DNA from: Halopiger djelfimassiliensis
Lineage (GTDB): Archaea > Halobacteriota > Halobacteria > Halobacteriales > Natrialbaceae
Length of the DNA: 64,000 nt
Assembly (NCBI RefSeq): GCF_000455365.1
Contig: NZ_HG315684.1
Span: 700,859-764,858, forward strand
Reading direction: 5' to 3'
Below are positions 1 through 7,239 of this stretch, one piece after another (within the stretch, counting starts at the first letter, position 1; every line of letters starts with the position of its first letter). Below the pieces are notes generated by a model. The model made no database searches and had not been told where the DNA came from. It saw only the letters and a program-made list of their open reading frames with translations. The position numbers and the translations under genes were made by a program.

Positions 1-1
1 G

Positions 2-307
2 CGGGACGTTCCCGAAAAGGAAGTCGCCCTCTATGCCCACATCAACGACCTCCCGGCCCACATCACCGAGTGCCCCCACGCCAGCGAGGCCTACCGCGGC
101 GAGATCCAGCAACTCCTCTACGATCTCGAGGAGAACCACCCCGGCACTCGCCACTCTATCCTCGCCGGCTACGAGGATCTGGCATCGATCGCCGCCGACG
201 AATTCAGCGGCGACGACGGTGCCGACCTCCGGGAGTGTGTCGAGTGTGGCTCGACGACGACTCGCGAAGTCTGTCGGAAGTGCTCGCTGCTCGAGTCGCT
301 GGCCTGA
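2..307 (+). CDS. ncsA: NcsA/TtuA-family tRNA 2-thiolation protein, C-terminal part
   Basis: The last 101 residues of a gene that begins outside the window. The visible part has a helical segment containing a lone ECPHAS cysteine, followed by a C-terminal zinc finger made of two CxxC pairs (ECVECG and VCRKC). This tail is typical of TIGR00269 proteins, which thiolate tRNA uridine using sulfur from a ubiquitin-like carrier such as the SAMPs. The neighbour also fits: in Haloferax volcanii, as I remember it, ncsA lies next to ftsZ2, and here ftsZ2 follows convergently. The PP-loop ATPase domain is not visible, so the call rests on the zinc-finger tail and synteny. Confidence 0.8.
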   Translation, partial: RDVPEKEVALYAHINDLPAHITECPHASEAYRGEIQQLLYDLEENHPGTRHSILAGYEDLASIAADEFSGDDGADLRECVECGSTTTREVCRKCSLLESLA

Positions 308-960
308 TTGGCGCTAGTCTTCTCGGTTAGTATGACGGATTGTGCTCTGCAGCGAACACATCGTGTTGGTGTAAAAAGAGCGCTTCTCACGACGTTTCTA
401 CAAAAGAATACTTCTCACCACCGGTTATCAGAACCACCGTTCCGTATTTTGTCACGGGTTACGGATTCACACATTCAACAAATAAGGTGTTGAGCGAATC
501 GTCTCGAGAAACGATTACTGAGATAACGGTTCACGTCCATGAGACCACACTCATCGAACAAACCGACGACGGATTCCGAGTGGCGGTCGTTCACGGAAAC
601 ACGGAGCAGTCCCCGCGCGCTATTGGGCGGAACGGAAGAATGCTCTCTACCTACTATTTCGACGGTAATGTTCCTCTCAGAACGTCGGACTCCAGTTTAC
701 GTGATTCGGAATCCATGCTCGATCCGAGAACGGACCCGAACGAAACTCTCGTCGAGTGTTATCCGGGTGAGACTGGAAGCAAGTACCGGCGACATCTCGG
801 CTCAGTGACTCGCTACAGGTCCCGGTGTCGCAGTAACCGCGATCCGCTCCACGAAAATCGTTTGCGCGAGAACGAAACCCGAGTAAACGGATGCAATCAC
901 TCGGTATACGGCCCCGAGTATTGATCGACGAGGGTCTATTCGACCTGTGTTGTCGTCCGG
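308..960. other. Convergent intergenic stretch, no supported gene
   Basis: About 650 bases between the 3' ends of ncsA and ftsZ2. It is less GC-rich than the flanking genes. The open frames here read as low-quality composition with no recognisable motif. A short inverted repeat (AATCGT, 8-nt spacer, ACGATT) lies at 497-516 and could be a terminator hairpin or chance. I see no RNA gene. Confidence 0.5.
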
Positions 961-2148
961 TTACCGGATCACGTCGACGCCGTTCTGTCGTTCGACTTCG
1001 CTACGGCCGCCGTCGCTCTGAGCACCGAACTCCGGACCGGATGTCTCGACGTTGTTGCTGGCGTCGAAGTCGGCGTCGTTGAGTCCCTCGATGCTCGCGC
1101 GGGACTTGTCGGCCTGCTTCTGGGTGGTCGGACCGAGCACCTGCGCGCTCTGGACGCCGGTCATGATCGCCATCACGCGGACCTTGCCCTTGTAGTTCTC
1201 CTGAATGCGGGCACCCCAGATGACGTTGGCCGAGGCCTCGAGCCGCTCGGTGATGTTGTCGGCGATGCCTTCGGCCTCCTTGAGGGTGAGGTCGGGGCCG
1301 CCGGTGATGTGGACGAGTCCGCCGGAGGCACCGCGGTAATCGACGTCCAAAAGCGGGTGGTTCATCGCGTCTTTGACGACCTCGTCGGTCTTGTTCTTGT
1401 CCTGTGTCTCCCCGACGAGCATGACGGCGACGCCACCCTGATTCATGATCGTCGACATGTCGGCGTAGTCGAGGTTGATCAACGAGGGCTGGGTGATCGT
1501 CTCCGAGATGCCCTTGACGGTTTCGGCGATGATCTGGTCCATCACCGAGAACGCCTTGCCGATCGGGAGGTTCGGGACGTAATCGAGCAGCCGGTTGTTG
1601 TCCAGTACGATGATGGAGTCGGCCTGTTCGCGGAGTTTCTCGAGGCCCTCCTCGGCTTTCACCGTGCGGGCGCGCTCGACGTTGAACGGCGTCGAGACCA
1701 TTCCGACGACGATCGCACCCTGCTCTTTGGCGATTTTGGAGACGACGGGGGCGGCACCCGTGCCGGTGCCACCGCCCATGCCGGCGGTCACGAATACGAG
1801 GTCCGCATCCCCAAGGACCTCCTTGATCGTGCTCTGGGCCATCTCGGTCGCGCGTTCGCCCATCGACGGATCGCCGCCGGCCCCGAGCCCGTTCGTGAGC
1901 GACTTGCCGACGAGGATCTTCGTATCGGCCTCGATCATCTTGAGGTGCTGTTTGTCCGTGTTGATCGCCACGGTGTCGGCACCGTCGACGCCGATGTTGT
2001 ACAATCGATTGATCGTGTTGTTACCCGCACCGCCGCAACCGACGATGACGATCCGTGGATCGCCGAACTCATCCTCGTCGAGCGAGGCGTCCATCTCACG
2101 GGCTTCCTGTTCCGCGTTCTCGAGGGCGTCTTGTACGATATCCTGCAT
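961..2148 (-). CDS. ftsZ2: Cell division protein FtsZ2 (tubulin-like GTPase)
   Basis: 395 residues. A tubulin-superfamily GTPase that assembles at mid-cell. FtsZ2 is the haloarchaeal paralogue assigned to constriction, while FtsZ1 acts as scaffold. Visible features are an N-terminal acidic extension, the Rossmann start [13 protein letters not shown] near residue 33, the signature GGGTGTGA near 125, and the T7-loop segment with NLDYAD before the C-terminal activation domain. The hydrophilic tail after about residue 345 is variable. I call FtsZ2 rather than FtsZ1 from the N-terminus ([19 protein letters not shown]) and the neighbourhood (ncsA and a CopG-like gene). The ATG lies two bases after the stop of the upstream RHH gene, so translation is probably coupled and expression shared. 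Confidence 0.95.
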   Translation of the reverse strand: MQDIVQDALENAEQEAREMDASLDEDEFGDPRIVIVGCGGAGNNTINRLYNIGVDGADTVAINTDKQHLKMIEADTKILVGKSLTNGLGAGGDPSMGERATEMAQSTIKEVLGDADLVFVTAGMGGGTGTGAAPVVSKIAKEQGAIVVGMVSTPFNVERARTVKAEEGLEKLREQADSIIVLDNNRLLDYVPNLPIGKAFSVMDQIIAETVKGISETITQPSLINLDYADMSTIMNQGGVAVMLVGETQDKNKTDEVVKDAMNHPLLDVDYRGASGGLVHITGGPDLTLKEAEGIADNITERLEASANVIWGARIQENYKGKVRVMAIMTGVQSAQVLGPTTQKQADKSRASIEGLNDADFDASNNVETSGPEFGAQSDGGRSEVERQNGVDVIR

Positions 2149-2150
2149 TG

Positions 2151-2327
2151 TTACACCTTGGCCCAGTTCCGTTTCCCGGACTGTTCGTGTCCGTCGTACT
2201 GTTCGTTGATCATCTCACGGACGGCCGACCGGATCGCCTCGCTTCGGTTCGGGAATTCGCCCGTTTCGACCAGTTGTTCGACTTCTTCGATCTGCTGTTT
2301 CGGAATTCGCAGTGTCACACGCTCCAT
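2151..2327 (-). CDS. 58-residue ribbon-helix-helix (CopG-like) protein upstream of ftsZ2
   Basis: A short gene beginning [20 protein letters not shown]. It shows the RHH pattern: an N-terminal alternating beta strand (ERVTLRIP) that would insert into the DNA major groove, then two amphipathic helices separated by [14 protein letters not shown], where the NRSEAIR turn is diagnostic. RHH proteins bind DNA as dimers and often repress their own promoter. The stop codon is two bases from the ftsZ2 start, so the two form one unit. The upstream region contains repeated GTAAGAC/GTCTTAC heptamers, which are plausible operators. The function of this specific protein is inferred from its fold. Confidence 0.88.
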   Translation of the reverse strand: MERVTLRIPKQQIEEVEQLVETGEFPNRSEAIRSAVREMINEQYDGHEQSGKRNWAKV

Positions 2328-2346
2328 GGTTGTATTCCCCGTTGGG

Positions 2347-2517
2347 GTAAGACGGTGGCGCGCCCCTGTCAGACGCGGCGTGTCTTACACCGGAACCGCC
2401 CGACATCGGGCGTTTTCGTCCTCTCTCTTCCGCTGTAAGACGACCGTCTTACGCGAGTAAACGGAATACTGTCTTGGATAATAAAGCTTTCGTCAGACAC
2501 GACGTTCCGTGTCTTAC
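2347..2517. promoter_or_regulatory. Control region with GTAAGAC/GTCTTAC heptamers upstream of RHH-ftsZ2
   Basis: Between two RHH genes there is a perfect 7-4-7 inverted repeat, GTAAGACGACCGTCTTAC, at 2435-2452. Exact single heptamers lie at 2347-2353 (GTAAGAC), 2382-2388 and 2511-2517 (both GTCTTAC). Near-copies GTCAGAC lie at 2368-2374 and 2492-2498, and GTCTTGG at 2471-2477. On the minus strand a TATA-like TTTATTAT sits at 2478-2485, which would place the start site about 25 bases on, right at the perfect palindrome. The arrangement suggests an autoregulatory operator; which RHH protein binds it is unknown. Confidence 0.7.
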
Positions 2518-3128
2518 GACCGTCTCGAGTTCTGACGTTCCGACTCGAGAACGTCGGCTGCAGGAGTCCGACGCCCGCAACTCGGACAGAACGACCAGTC
2601 CGACCGGAGTTCGTCACCACACTCGCAGAACAGTCGATGGGAGGTTTTCTCGCCGCAGTTGGGACAGTAAACGTGCTCGTCGTCGACTGACTCACCGCAC
2701 TGGCCGCAAGCGGCGGCAGCTTGGGTCTCCCGATCCCGACCTCGAGCGTGGGTGCCATCGTCGCCGGCCGACTTCCCGCGCGACTGGCTCCGCATTCCTT
2801 CGTGGGTCGCCGTCCGAACCGCATCGCCCTCGAGCGAGATCGTGACGTTGACGTCCTGCGCATCGCGGCCGCCAGTACGCGGGTGCGCGTATGACGACTC
2901 GAGTCGTTTCGCGAGGAGATCATCGACCCGCTCGCGAACGAGATCGTCGATCGACGGTTCCTCGTCCGGACCGGAGCGGTCCGATTCCCCGCTGCCCCCC
3001 TCGGCGTATGACGGCCCTTCGTCGAGATACGAGCGCAGCGCCTCCCGCATCGCTTCGCTCTTGGAACGATCGAGCGCCTCGAGTTGCTCGACGAGGTCGT
3101 CGTCCGCGCGGAACGTGATCTTACTCAT
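2514..3128 (-). CDS. RHH-domain protein with double zinc ribbon
   Basis: 204 residues. Residues 1-40 (MSKITFRADDDLVEQLEALD, then SEAMREALRSYL) form a ribbon-helix-helix domain. A long polar linker follows, then two zinc ribbons at the C-terminus: CGQC...CPNCG and CECG...CPSCG. The domain mix implies DNA binding plus a zinc-binding module for protein or nucleic-acid contact. It lies directly upstream of the RHH-ftsZ2 pair on the same strand, and I remember similar genes beside ftsZ2 in other haloarchaea, so a role linked to division control is reasonable but unproven. The start is supported by a TATA-like ATATAG about 35 bases upstream. Its stop codon overlaps one of the GTCTTAC heptamers. Confidence 0.8.
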   Translation of the reverse strand: MSKITFRADDDLVEQLEALDRSKSEAMREALRSYLDEGPSYAEGGSGESDRSGPDEEPSIDDLVRERVDDLLAKRLESSYAHPRTGGRDAQDVNVTISLEGDAVRTATHEGMRSQSRGKSAGDDGTHARGRDRETQAAAACGQCGESVDDEHVYCPNCGEKTSHRLFCECGDELRSDWSFCPSCGRRTPAADVLESERQNSRRS

Positions 3129-3223
3129 GGGGCGAGATACTGCCGTGTTGACACGCCCCCTATATCAATCATTCTGCCGTTCACGGTCACTCGCCGCTTC
3201 GCCGTCGTCGAAAATAACAACCC

Positions 3224-3232
3224 TTATGTTAT
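3224..3232 (+). promoter_or_regulatory. Probable TATA box of the tRNA-Tyr gene
   Basis: TTATGTTAT, preceded by an A-rich AAAATAACAACCC, ends about 26 bases before the first base of the tRNA. That is the usual archaeal TATA distance. Confidence 0.5.
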
Positions 3233-3257
3233 CCACGGCGGCTACGTAGAAGTGCAA

Positions 3258-3331
3258 CCGCCCTTAGCTCAGACTGGTAGAGCAGCCGACTGTAGATCGG
3301 CTTGTCCCCCGTTCAAATCGGGGAGGGCGGA
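3258..3331 (+). tRNA. tRNA-Tyr (anticodon GTA)
   Basis: A 74-base tRNA with a 7-bp acceptor stem (CCGCCCT pairing with AGGGCGG) and discriminator A. It has a D arm around GCTCAGACTGGTAGAGC, an anticodon loop CTGTAGA giving GTA for tyrosine, and a T arm CCCCC-GTTCAAATC-GGGG. No intron is seen. CCA is not encoded. The T arm and acceptor end are repeated downstream at 3414-3434, 5186-5206 and 5289-5309, showing that this gene served as an integration site. Confidence 0.96.
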
Positions 3332-3437
3332 TTTTCTCCGAAAATCCGACCGACACGATTTGAACACGCCAGTCGCAGCGCGCGAACGCAGTGAGCGCGA
3401 CCGTCTGGCACCTGTTCAAATCGGGGAGGGCGGACTT
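3304..3437 (+). repeat. Left 134-bp direct repeat (att-type, overlaps tRNA-Tyr 3' end)
   Basis: Identical base for base to 5179-5312 at an offset of 1875. It starts in the T arm of tRNA-Tyr and contains two copies of a 21-base tRNA-derived core (3311-3331 and 3414-3434) 103 bases apart. A short hairpin, CGGATTTTC-TCC-GAAAATCCG (3328-3348), begins at the tRNA 3' end. Confidence 0.9.
3356..3423. repeat. 68-bp palindromic unit between tRNA-core copies
   Basis: An interrupted inverted repeat. The outer arms are CGATTTGAAC (3356-3365) and GTTCAAATCG (3414-3423). The inner arms are GCCAG/CTGGC (3368-3372 and 3405-3409) and TCGC/GCGA (3373-3376 and 3397-3400), with a GC-rich centre. The left side, 3345-3365, matches the reverse complement of the 21-base tRNA core at 17 of 21 positions. 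The same unit recurs at 5231-5298. Confidence 0.75.
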
Positions 3438-3763
3438 TTTCACCAAACGATTCGGAGCCGAGTGGAGCCGCGACGTCGTGCGATTCTATCTCGGCGTGTT
3501 TGGGTTGAACAGATTGCCTGACTCGGGCTACCGCTGTCGTGCGTTCGCGTATAGTAGAACGGGTCGGGGAACCTAGAAACTTTCGCCCGAAGATACGACA
3601 TGTTCTCAATCGGTGGTATAGGATTTGAGTGGCGTGATTTCTTTTTACGAACGCGACGAACTTGCCTTACATAGGTAGGCCGCCCCGACTCCGAAAATAT
3701 CCCAGATTTGCAACCAGACTTATGCAACTATGGTCGGTTTGAGTCTGAACATCTGCGATGTAG

Positions 3764-3810
3764 TATATGGGAAACACCTCGTGAAGGACTGCCCAATTGT
3801 CATAATATTA
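3764..3810 (+). repeat. Imperfect 47-bp direct repeat, copy 1
   Basis: Begins TATATGGGAA, then has a GTGAAGG block, an ATTGTCA block and an AT-rich end. The second copy is at 4098-4144 and shares these blocks in the same order with scattered differences. Repeated degraded ends like this could mark remnants of the same transposable element, but no transposase frame is visible. Confidence 0.45.
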
Positions 3811-4097
3811 AATGAAGGGTGTTGATGATTCATTCTGAAATCCAGAGTACCACGTGTCGAATGGTAAACAGGAGAGATAACACAGGTGTGGTGTCGAGAT
3901 GACCGCATCGGCTGTCGAGAAGTTCGACAGAGGCGATCGTCAGAATTCTGGTCCTACAGCTATCGGGTGCATCGTAGGAGGTGAGGGCTGGATCAAAAAG
4001 GGGCACGATCACAGCGGAAAAGCAAACAGCAACTGAGTTAAGTTCCACGCACTCATTTGAGGATTGGAAGTTCCCTCTGAGAATCGCCCAAACGTTC

Positions 4098-4144
4098 TAT
4101 ATGGGAATCACTCGGTGAAGGCCACTCCATTGTCACGTATTATA
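4098..4144 (+). repeat. Imperfect 47-bp direct repeat, copy 2
   Basis: Partner of 3764-3810: TATATGGGAA, GTGAAGG, ATTGTCA and an AT-rich end in the same order. It lies about 80 bases upstream of the methyltransferase start. Confidence 0.45.
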
Positions 4145-4224
4145 CCCATTGTCGACGTACAGGGAAGTCGCACACTGAATCAGCAACCACAGAGTACTAA
4201 TGATTGGGACTGAGATGCTTTTTT

Positions 4225-4875
4225 ATGAATCTTAACCTAGGATGCGGTGCAGATGGGATTGATGGTTGGATTAATATCGATAAATCTTGGGACGCTCGTC
4301 TCTCGAAATATCCCTTTATCCATCGATTCTTTCAAAATATTGGAATAGGATTCACAGATGAAATGAGGGACGTTCCGAATTTGATGACACACGATCTTTC
4401 AGAAGATCTGCCATTTGATGACGAATCAGTAGAATACATATACACATCCCACGCAATTGAACATCTTGGTCGTGATGATGCTGAAGATCTTATTGCGGAA
4501 TCATACAGAGTGTTGGAACAAGGTGGTCGAATACGAATAGTAACACCAGATTTAGAAAAGTATATTTCTGAATATTTAGGCGATATTGAGCTTGATGGGA
4601 GTGAAAAATACACATCTTCCGCAGACATATTTGTGAATCGTACAATGATGGGAAAAGAGAATATTGATATGGTTGCCCAAAGAGTAAGAAAATCTATATT
4701 TCAACCAGAGAATAATCATTACTGGCTATATGATTTCAAATCTATAGAAAATATGCTGGAAAAAGAAGGGTTTGAAGAAATCGAACGTTGCAAGTATCAG
4801 GAGGGAAATGTACCTGATATAGAAAAACTTGATAATAGACCTCAAACTTCAATACACGTTGAAGCAAGGAAATGA
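4225..4875 (+). CDS. Class I SAM-dependent methyltransferase, AT-rich cargo gene
   Basis: 216 residues from the ATG at 4225. The fold starts at once with the SAM-binding motif MNLNLGCGADGIDGWINID, so an upstream TTG at 4204 is unlikely to be the start. Other landmarks are an acidic post-motif, DLPFDDESVEYIYTSHAIEH (motif II/III with the HxxEH type loop) and RVLEQGGRIRIVTPD (motif IV). This type 11 family commonly sits in surface-glycan gene clusters and modifies small molecules or sugars; the substrate here is unknown. Codon use is strikingly AT-rich compared with every neighbour, and the gene lies inside the tRNA-Tyr element, so it is almost certainly acquired. The last bases abut the broken end of the integrase remnant. 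Confidence 0.85.
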   Translation: MNLNLGCGADGIDGWINIDKSWDARLSKYPFIHRFFQNIGIGFTDEMRDVPNLMTHDLSEDLPFDDESVEYIYTSHAIEHLGRDDAEDLIAESYRVLEQGGRIRIVTPDLEKYISEYLGDIELDGSEKYTSSADIFVNRTMMGKENIDMVAQRVRKSIFQPENNHYWLYDFKSIENMLEKEGFEEIERCKYQEGNVPDIEKLDNRPQTSIHVEARK

Positions 4876-4889
4876 TATTCAATCTGTTC

Positions 4890-5097
4890 AACATCTTTCC
4901 GCCAGAGCCGATACTCGTACAGCCTGCGGCCAGTGAGGTCGTTGTGGTTGGTGAGGTTTTCCTTCGCACCATCGGACGAAGTGCTTGAGACGGTATCTGT
5001 GGGCCTGTACGGTTCTCTCAGAAGCGTCGTCCTCCCGTTGTGCGAGGTAGAGGTCGACTGCCTTCTGTGGTGCGATGGGTTTGAGGTCTTGGGTCAT
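4890..5097 (-). pseudogene. Truncated, frameshifted tyrosine recombinase (integrase) N-terminus
   Basis: Reading from the ATG at 5097, the protein begins MTQDLKPIAPQKAVDLYLAQ and continues to RLKHFVRWCEGK. This is the core-binding (SAM-like) domain of haloarchaeal phage-type integrases. After CEGK the frame breaks in a TTTTCC run near 4957-4962. In the shifted frame it resumes as LTNHNDLTGRRLYEYRLWRK, the expected continuation of the same domain. Homology stops near 4890, where the AT-rich methyltransferase side begins, so the whole catalytic domain (R...HxxR...Y) is missing. It is the remains of the enzyme that inserted this element into tRNA-Tyr. Confidence 0.8.
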
Positions 5098-5178
5098 CGG
5101 TTGTCATCTCCGCGAACCCACGATGTCGGTCGGGGAAGCCGAGCAGATGGCCCGATGCAGCCCTGTTATCCCGCCGCA

Positions 5179-5312
5179 GTCCCCCGTTCAAATCGGGGAG
5201 GGCGGATTTTCTCCGAAAATCCGACCGACACGATTTGAACACGCCAGTCGCAGCGCGCGAACGCAGTGAGCGCGACCGTCTGGCACCTGTTCAAATCGGG
5301 GAGGGCGGACTT
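5179..5312 (+). repeat. Right 134-bp direct repeat (att-type copy of tRNA-Tyr end)
   Basis: Exact copy of 3304-3437. It contains 21-base tRNA-Tyr cores at 5186-5206 and 5289-5309 and the palindromic unit at 5231-5298. The sequence left of 5179 does not continue the tRNA, so this is a partial, non-functional tRNA end, as expected for attR. Confidence 0.9.
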
Positions 5313-5643
5313 CGTTTTCAGTCGAAGCGTAATATTCCCGTGAAGACGTGTTTACATCCGTTCTAGAGTCGCCCCATTCCAGTCTCTAGGACGTGCGTTC
5401 ATCCGAAAGCCGTGCGTTTACCGGATCGATGCCATCGCCTGTATTTCATAGCAAGCGAAAACCGGTGAGACAGCGCTGGTTCCACTCGAGAACCAACGTT
5501 GTATGGGCCGTTGTCCAAGGGTCAGCGACGATTAAACCGACCAAGAGCTCGCCTCAGACGTCCAATATTGCGAAGAGCCACAGCAGCTATCGACCGGCGA
5601 ATCAATCCCACGTATCCCGTGTTTCCTGCAGCCAAGGCGCTGG
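5313..5643. other. Intergenic stretch right of the element, no supported gene
   Basis: About 330 bases. On the minus strand, directly after the stop of the next gene, a short open stretch ends at 5522 and reads LAAGNTGYVGLIRRSIAAV before a basic tail. It has protein-like composition but no convincing start and no family I know. Otherwise nothing is seen. Confidence 0.35.
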
Positions 5644-6150
5644 CTAGATGATCGTATAGATGACGACTATCACGACCGGAACGGCGAGCAATGCGATCAT
5701 GCCACCGACCAATCGATCGCGTCGGGACGCTGCCACGGTGTAGAACCCGGCAAAGACGGCGACCGTTCCGAGAAACCGTAGCAGTTCCGCCGCGCGAAAT
5801 TGGGAAGCGCCGGACAGCAGGGCGGCTGAAAGCGAAGGTCCGCCCGTGAATGCGGGTCCGACGATGAACCAGACGGCAGACGCGATCCACTGGGCGAGCA
5901 CCCCCCATACTGCGACGGCACCGATTTCCCAGTCCGGTGTTGCCGGACGGTGTCGGACGTACGTGAGCACGCCGACGACGATCGGTATCAGAGCGATGAG
6001 TTGTTTCAGTTCGGATGTCCGGCTCGGCGTTTGAACCAGTACAAACACCTGTAAAGCCAACCCGAGCATGACGATGCCACCAAGCAAGCCAGCAAACGTG
6101 AGCCTGTCCGAGTCAGCGACCGCCGAGCGAGACGATAGAAGTGAGGGCAT
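5644..6150 (-). CDS. Hypothetical multi-span membrane protein
   Basis: 168 residues from the ATG at 6150; a TTG eight codons upstream is less likely. About five hydrophobic spans are visible, including FAGLLGGIVMLGLALQVFVL, LIALIPIVVGVLTYV, the segment with GVLAQWIASAVWFIV, FLGTVAVFAGFYTV and the C-terminal MIALLAVPVVIVVIYTII. No catalytic or transport motif is recognised. It stands alone next to the tRNA-Tyr element, with an unrelated creatininase-family gene upstream. I do not know its function. Confidence 0.65.
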   Translation of the reverse strand: MPSLLSSRSAVADSDRLTFAGLLGGIVMLGLALQVFVLVQTPSRTSELKQLIALIPIVVGVLTYVRHRPATPDWEIGAVAVWGVLAQWIASAVWFIVGPAFTGGPSLSAALLSGASQFRAAELLRFLGTVAVFAGFYTVAASRRDRLVGGMIALLAVPVVIVVIYTII

Positions 6151-6300
6151 ACCGCAATAGTATTGGATCCTCAATAAGTGTTTTCTGTTTACGATCTCCT
6201 GAAGGAATTCAGCTGGTAACGCCGTTGCTCCGGTATCCAGTTCGTCGGATGGGCAGTTCGCTTTCGAACGAACAGGGACGTCGGCTGCTGACCGTAGAGA

Positions 6301-7059
6301 TTAGACTGCGTTTCGTTCGGCCTCGATTCGATCAACGTACGCCGCTGTCACCCTCTCGAGGATCCGTTCGCCGGCCTCGGCGGTTGCCTCGCGGGGATCC
6401 CCGAGGACGCCGTTTTCGGTGATCGATTCGAAGCCCTCGCTGAGCAGCCGTGCCGCCGAAACGTCGCCCTCGTGTCCGGACTCGAGTGCGTTCGTCCGGA
6501 CGAGTCCTTCGTTTACTGCCAGTACGATCGCCGTTTCGGCGGCACCGGCGTGAATCACGTCCTGATCGTACTCGATGCCCGCCTCGTCGAGGCCCTCGTT
6601 GAGCAACCGCATGTGTTCGTCGAGGTCCGCGAGCGCGATCACGGTTGCGTCGATCTCCCGACCGATATCGGGAGTGACGGTTTTGACGGGGCCGAAGTTG
6701 CCGCCGTGAGTCGGCACGAGAACGACGTGTTCGAAGCCGTGCTCGTCCAGCGAACGACAGTAGGCGCGAATGGTGTCCATCAGCGTCTCGGGCGGAACGG
6801 TAAGCGTTCCGGGAAACTCCATGTGGTGTCCCGAACAGCCGGGCCGGATCGTGGGCGCTGCGAGTGCATCGCCGAGTTCCGAAGCGATCCGGCGCGCCAG
6901 TTCGTCGCCGTCGAGCGTGTCCATGTTCAACGGGAGGTGTGGGCCGTGTTGTTCGATCGATCCGACTGCGACGATGGCGGTCCGCATCCCGTCCTCGAGC
7001 GCCGATTCGACTTCCGGCCATGCTAACTCCTCGAGGAGAAGCGAGCGGCAAGAAGGCAT
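6301..7059 (-). CDS. Creatininase-family (MftE-like) amidohydrolase
   Basis: 252 residues. The creatininase fold is shown by IVAVGSIEQHGPHLPLNMDT near residue 30 (metal ligands E, H and D), a central GHHMEFPGTLTV with the family histidines, VLVPTHGGNFGPV near 120, and HAGAAETAIVLAV near 170, whose glutamate completes the metal site. The family includes creatinine amidohydrolase, a riboflavin-pathway deformylase of archaea (ArfB) and the mycofactocin peptidase. Which reaction this enzyme performs is not settled by the sequence. The ATG at 7059 was chosen because family similarity starts shortly after it; longer frames run into the promoter region of the divergent gene. Confidence 0.85.
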   Translation of the reverse strand: MPSCRSLLLEELAWPEVESALEDGMRTAIVAVGSIEQHGPHLPLNMDTLDGDELARRIASELGDALAAPTIRPGCSGHHMEFPGTLTVPPETLMDTIRAYCRSLDEHGFEHVVLVPTHGGNFGPVKTVTPDIGREIDATVIALADLDEHMRLLNEGLDEAGIEYDQDVIHAGAAETAIVLAVNEGLVRTNALESGHEGDVSAARLLSEGFESITENGVLGDPREATAEAGERILERVTAAYVDRIEAERNAV

Positions 7060-7239
7060 ACGCGAAGGCACGCAGTCGCGGTTGGAAAGCGTTGCGAAAT
7101 CGACAGTAGTCGTTCGGCCGAGCGCCACTGGTTCCGGCCGTCGCCATCGAAACCGAGGCAGGGCGGTCCCTGCGAGCGCTCGAGCGGCCACGCAGACGCC
7201 GGCCGGTCGTTTTTAATTCGAGTCCCGGTAGCCCTGCGT

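Larger units (their letters stand above)
3438..4224. other. AT-rich element interior without a supported gene
   Basis: Nearly 800 bases inside the tRNA-Tyr element. Open frames are short and show no recognisable protein. The stretch carries an imperfect 47-bp direct repeat (3764-3810 and 4098-4144). It may contain decayed insertion-sequence or virus DNA, but I cannot name a source. Confidence 0.4.
3304..5312. mobile_element. Degraded tRNA-Tyr integrated element
   Basis: About 2 kb lies between two perfect 134-bp direct repeats (3304-3437 and 5179-5312) that begin inside tRNA-Tyr. The interior is visibly AT-rich compared with its surroundings. It contains one foreign-looking methyltransferase gene and the frameshifted N-terminus of a tyrosine-recombinase gene that starts just inside the right-hand repeat. 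This is the layout of an archaeal tRNA-targeting integrative element reduced to a scar: attL is the functional tRNA side and attR the partial copy. No replication gene or intact integrase remains. Confidence 0.75.

Noticed and set aside
340..924. A 194-codon open frame between ncsA and ftsZ2
   Set aside because: Its composition is not haloarchaeal coding style, it has no motif, and overlapping frames of similar length exist. Treated as non-coding.
1309..2460. Long open frame opposite ftsZ2
   Set aside because: A mirror of the GC-rich ftsZ2 gene; Asp/Val/Arg/Gly-rich antisense frames like this recur opposite most real genes here.
2347..2517. CRISPR-like reading of the repeated heptamers
   Set aside because: Repeats are only 7 bases, irregularly spaced, with no spacers of constant length; operator sites fit better.
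3328..3348. Hairpin CGGATTTTC-TCC-GAAAATCCG as a tRNA terminator
   Set aside because: It overlaps the tRNA 3' end itself and also occurs in the non-functional right copy, so a terminator role is not supported; it is described as part of the repeat.
5522..5643. Short protein-like stretch after the membrane protein gene, ending in a basic tail
   Set aside because: No good start codon and no recognisable family; could be a read-through remnant, but evidence is too thin for a gene call.
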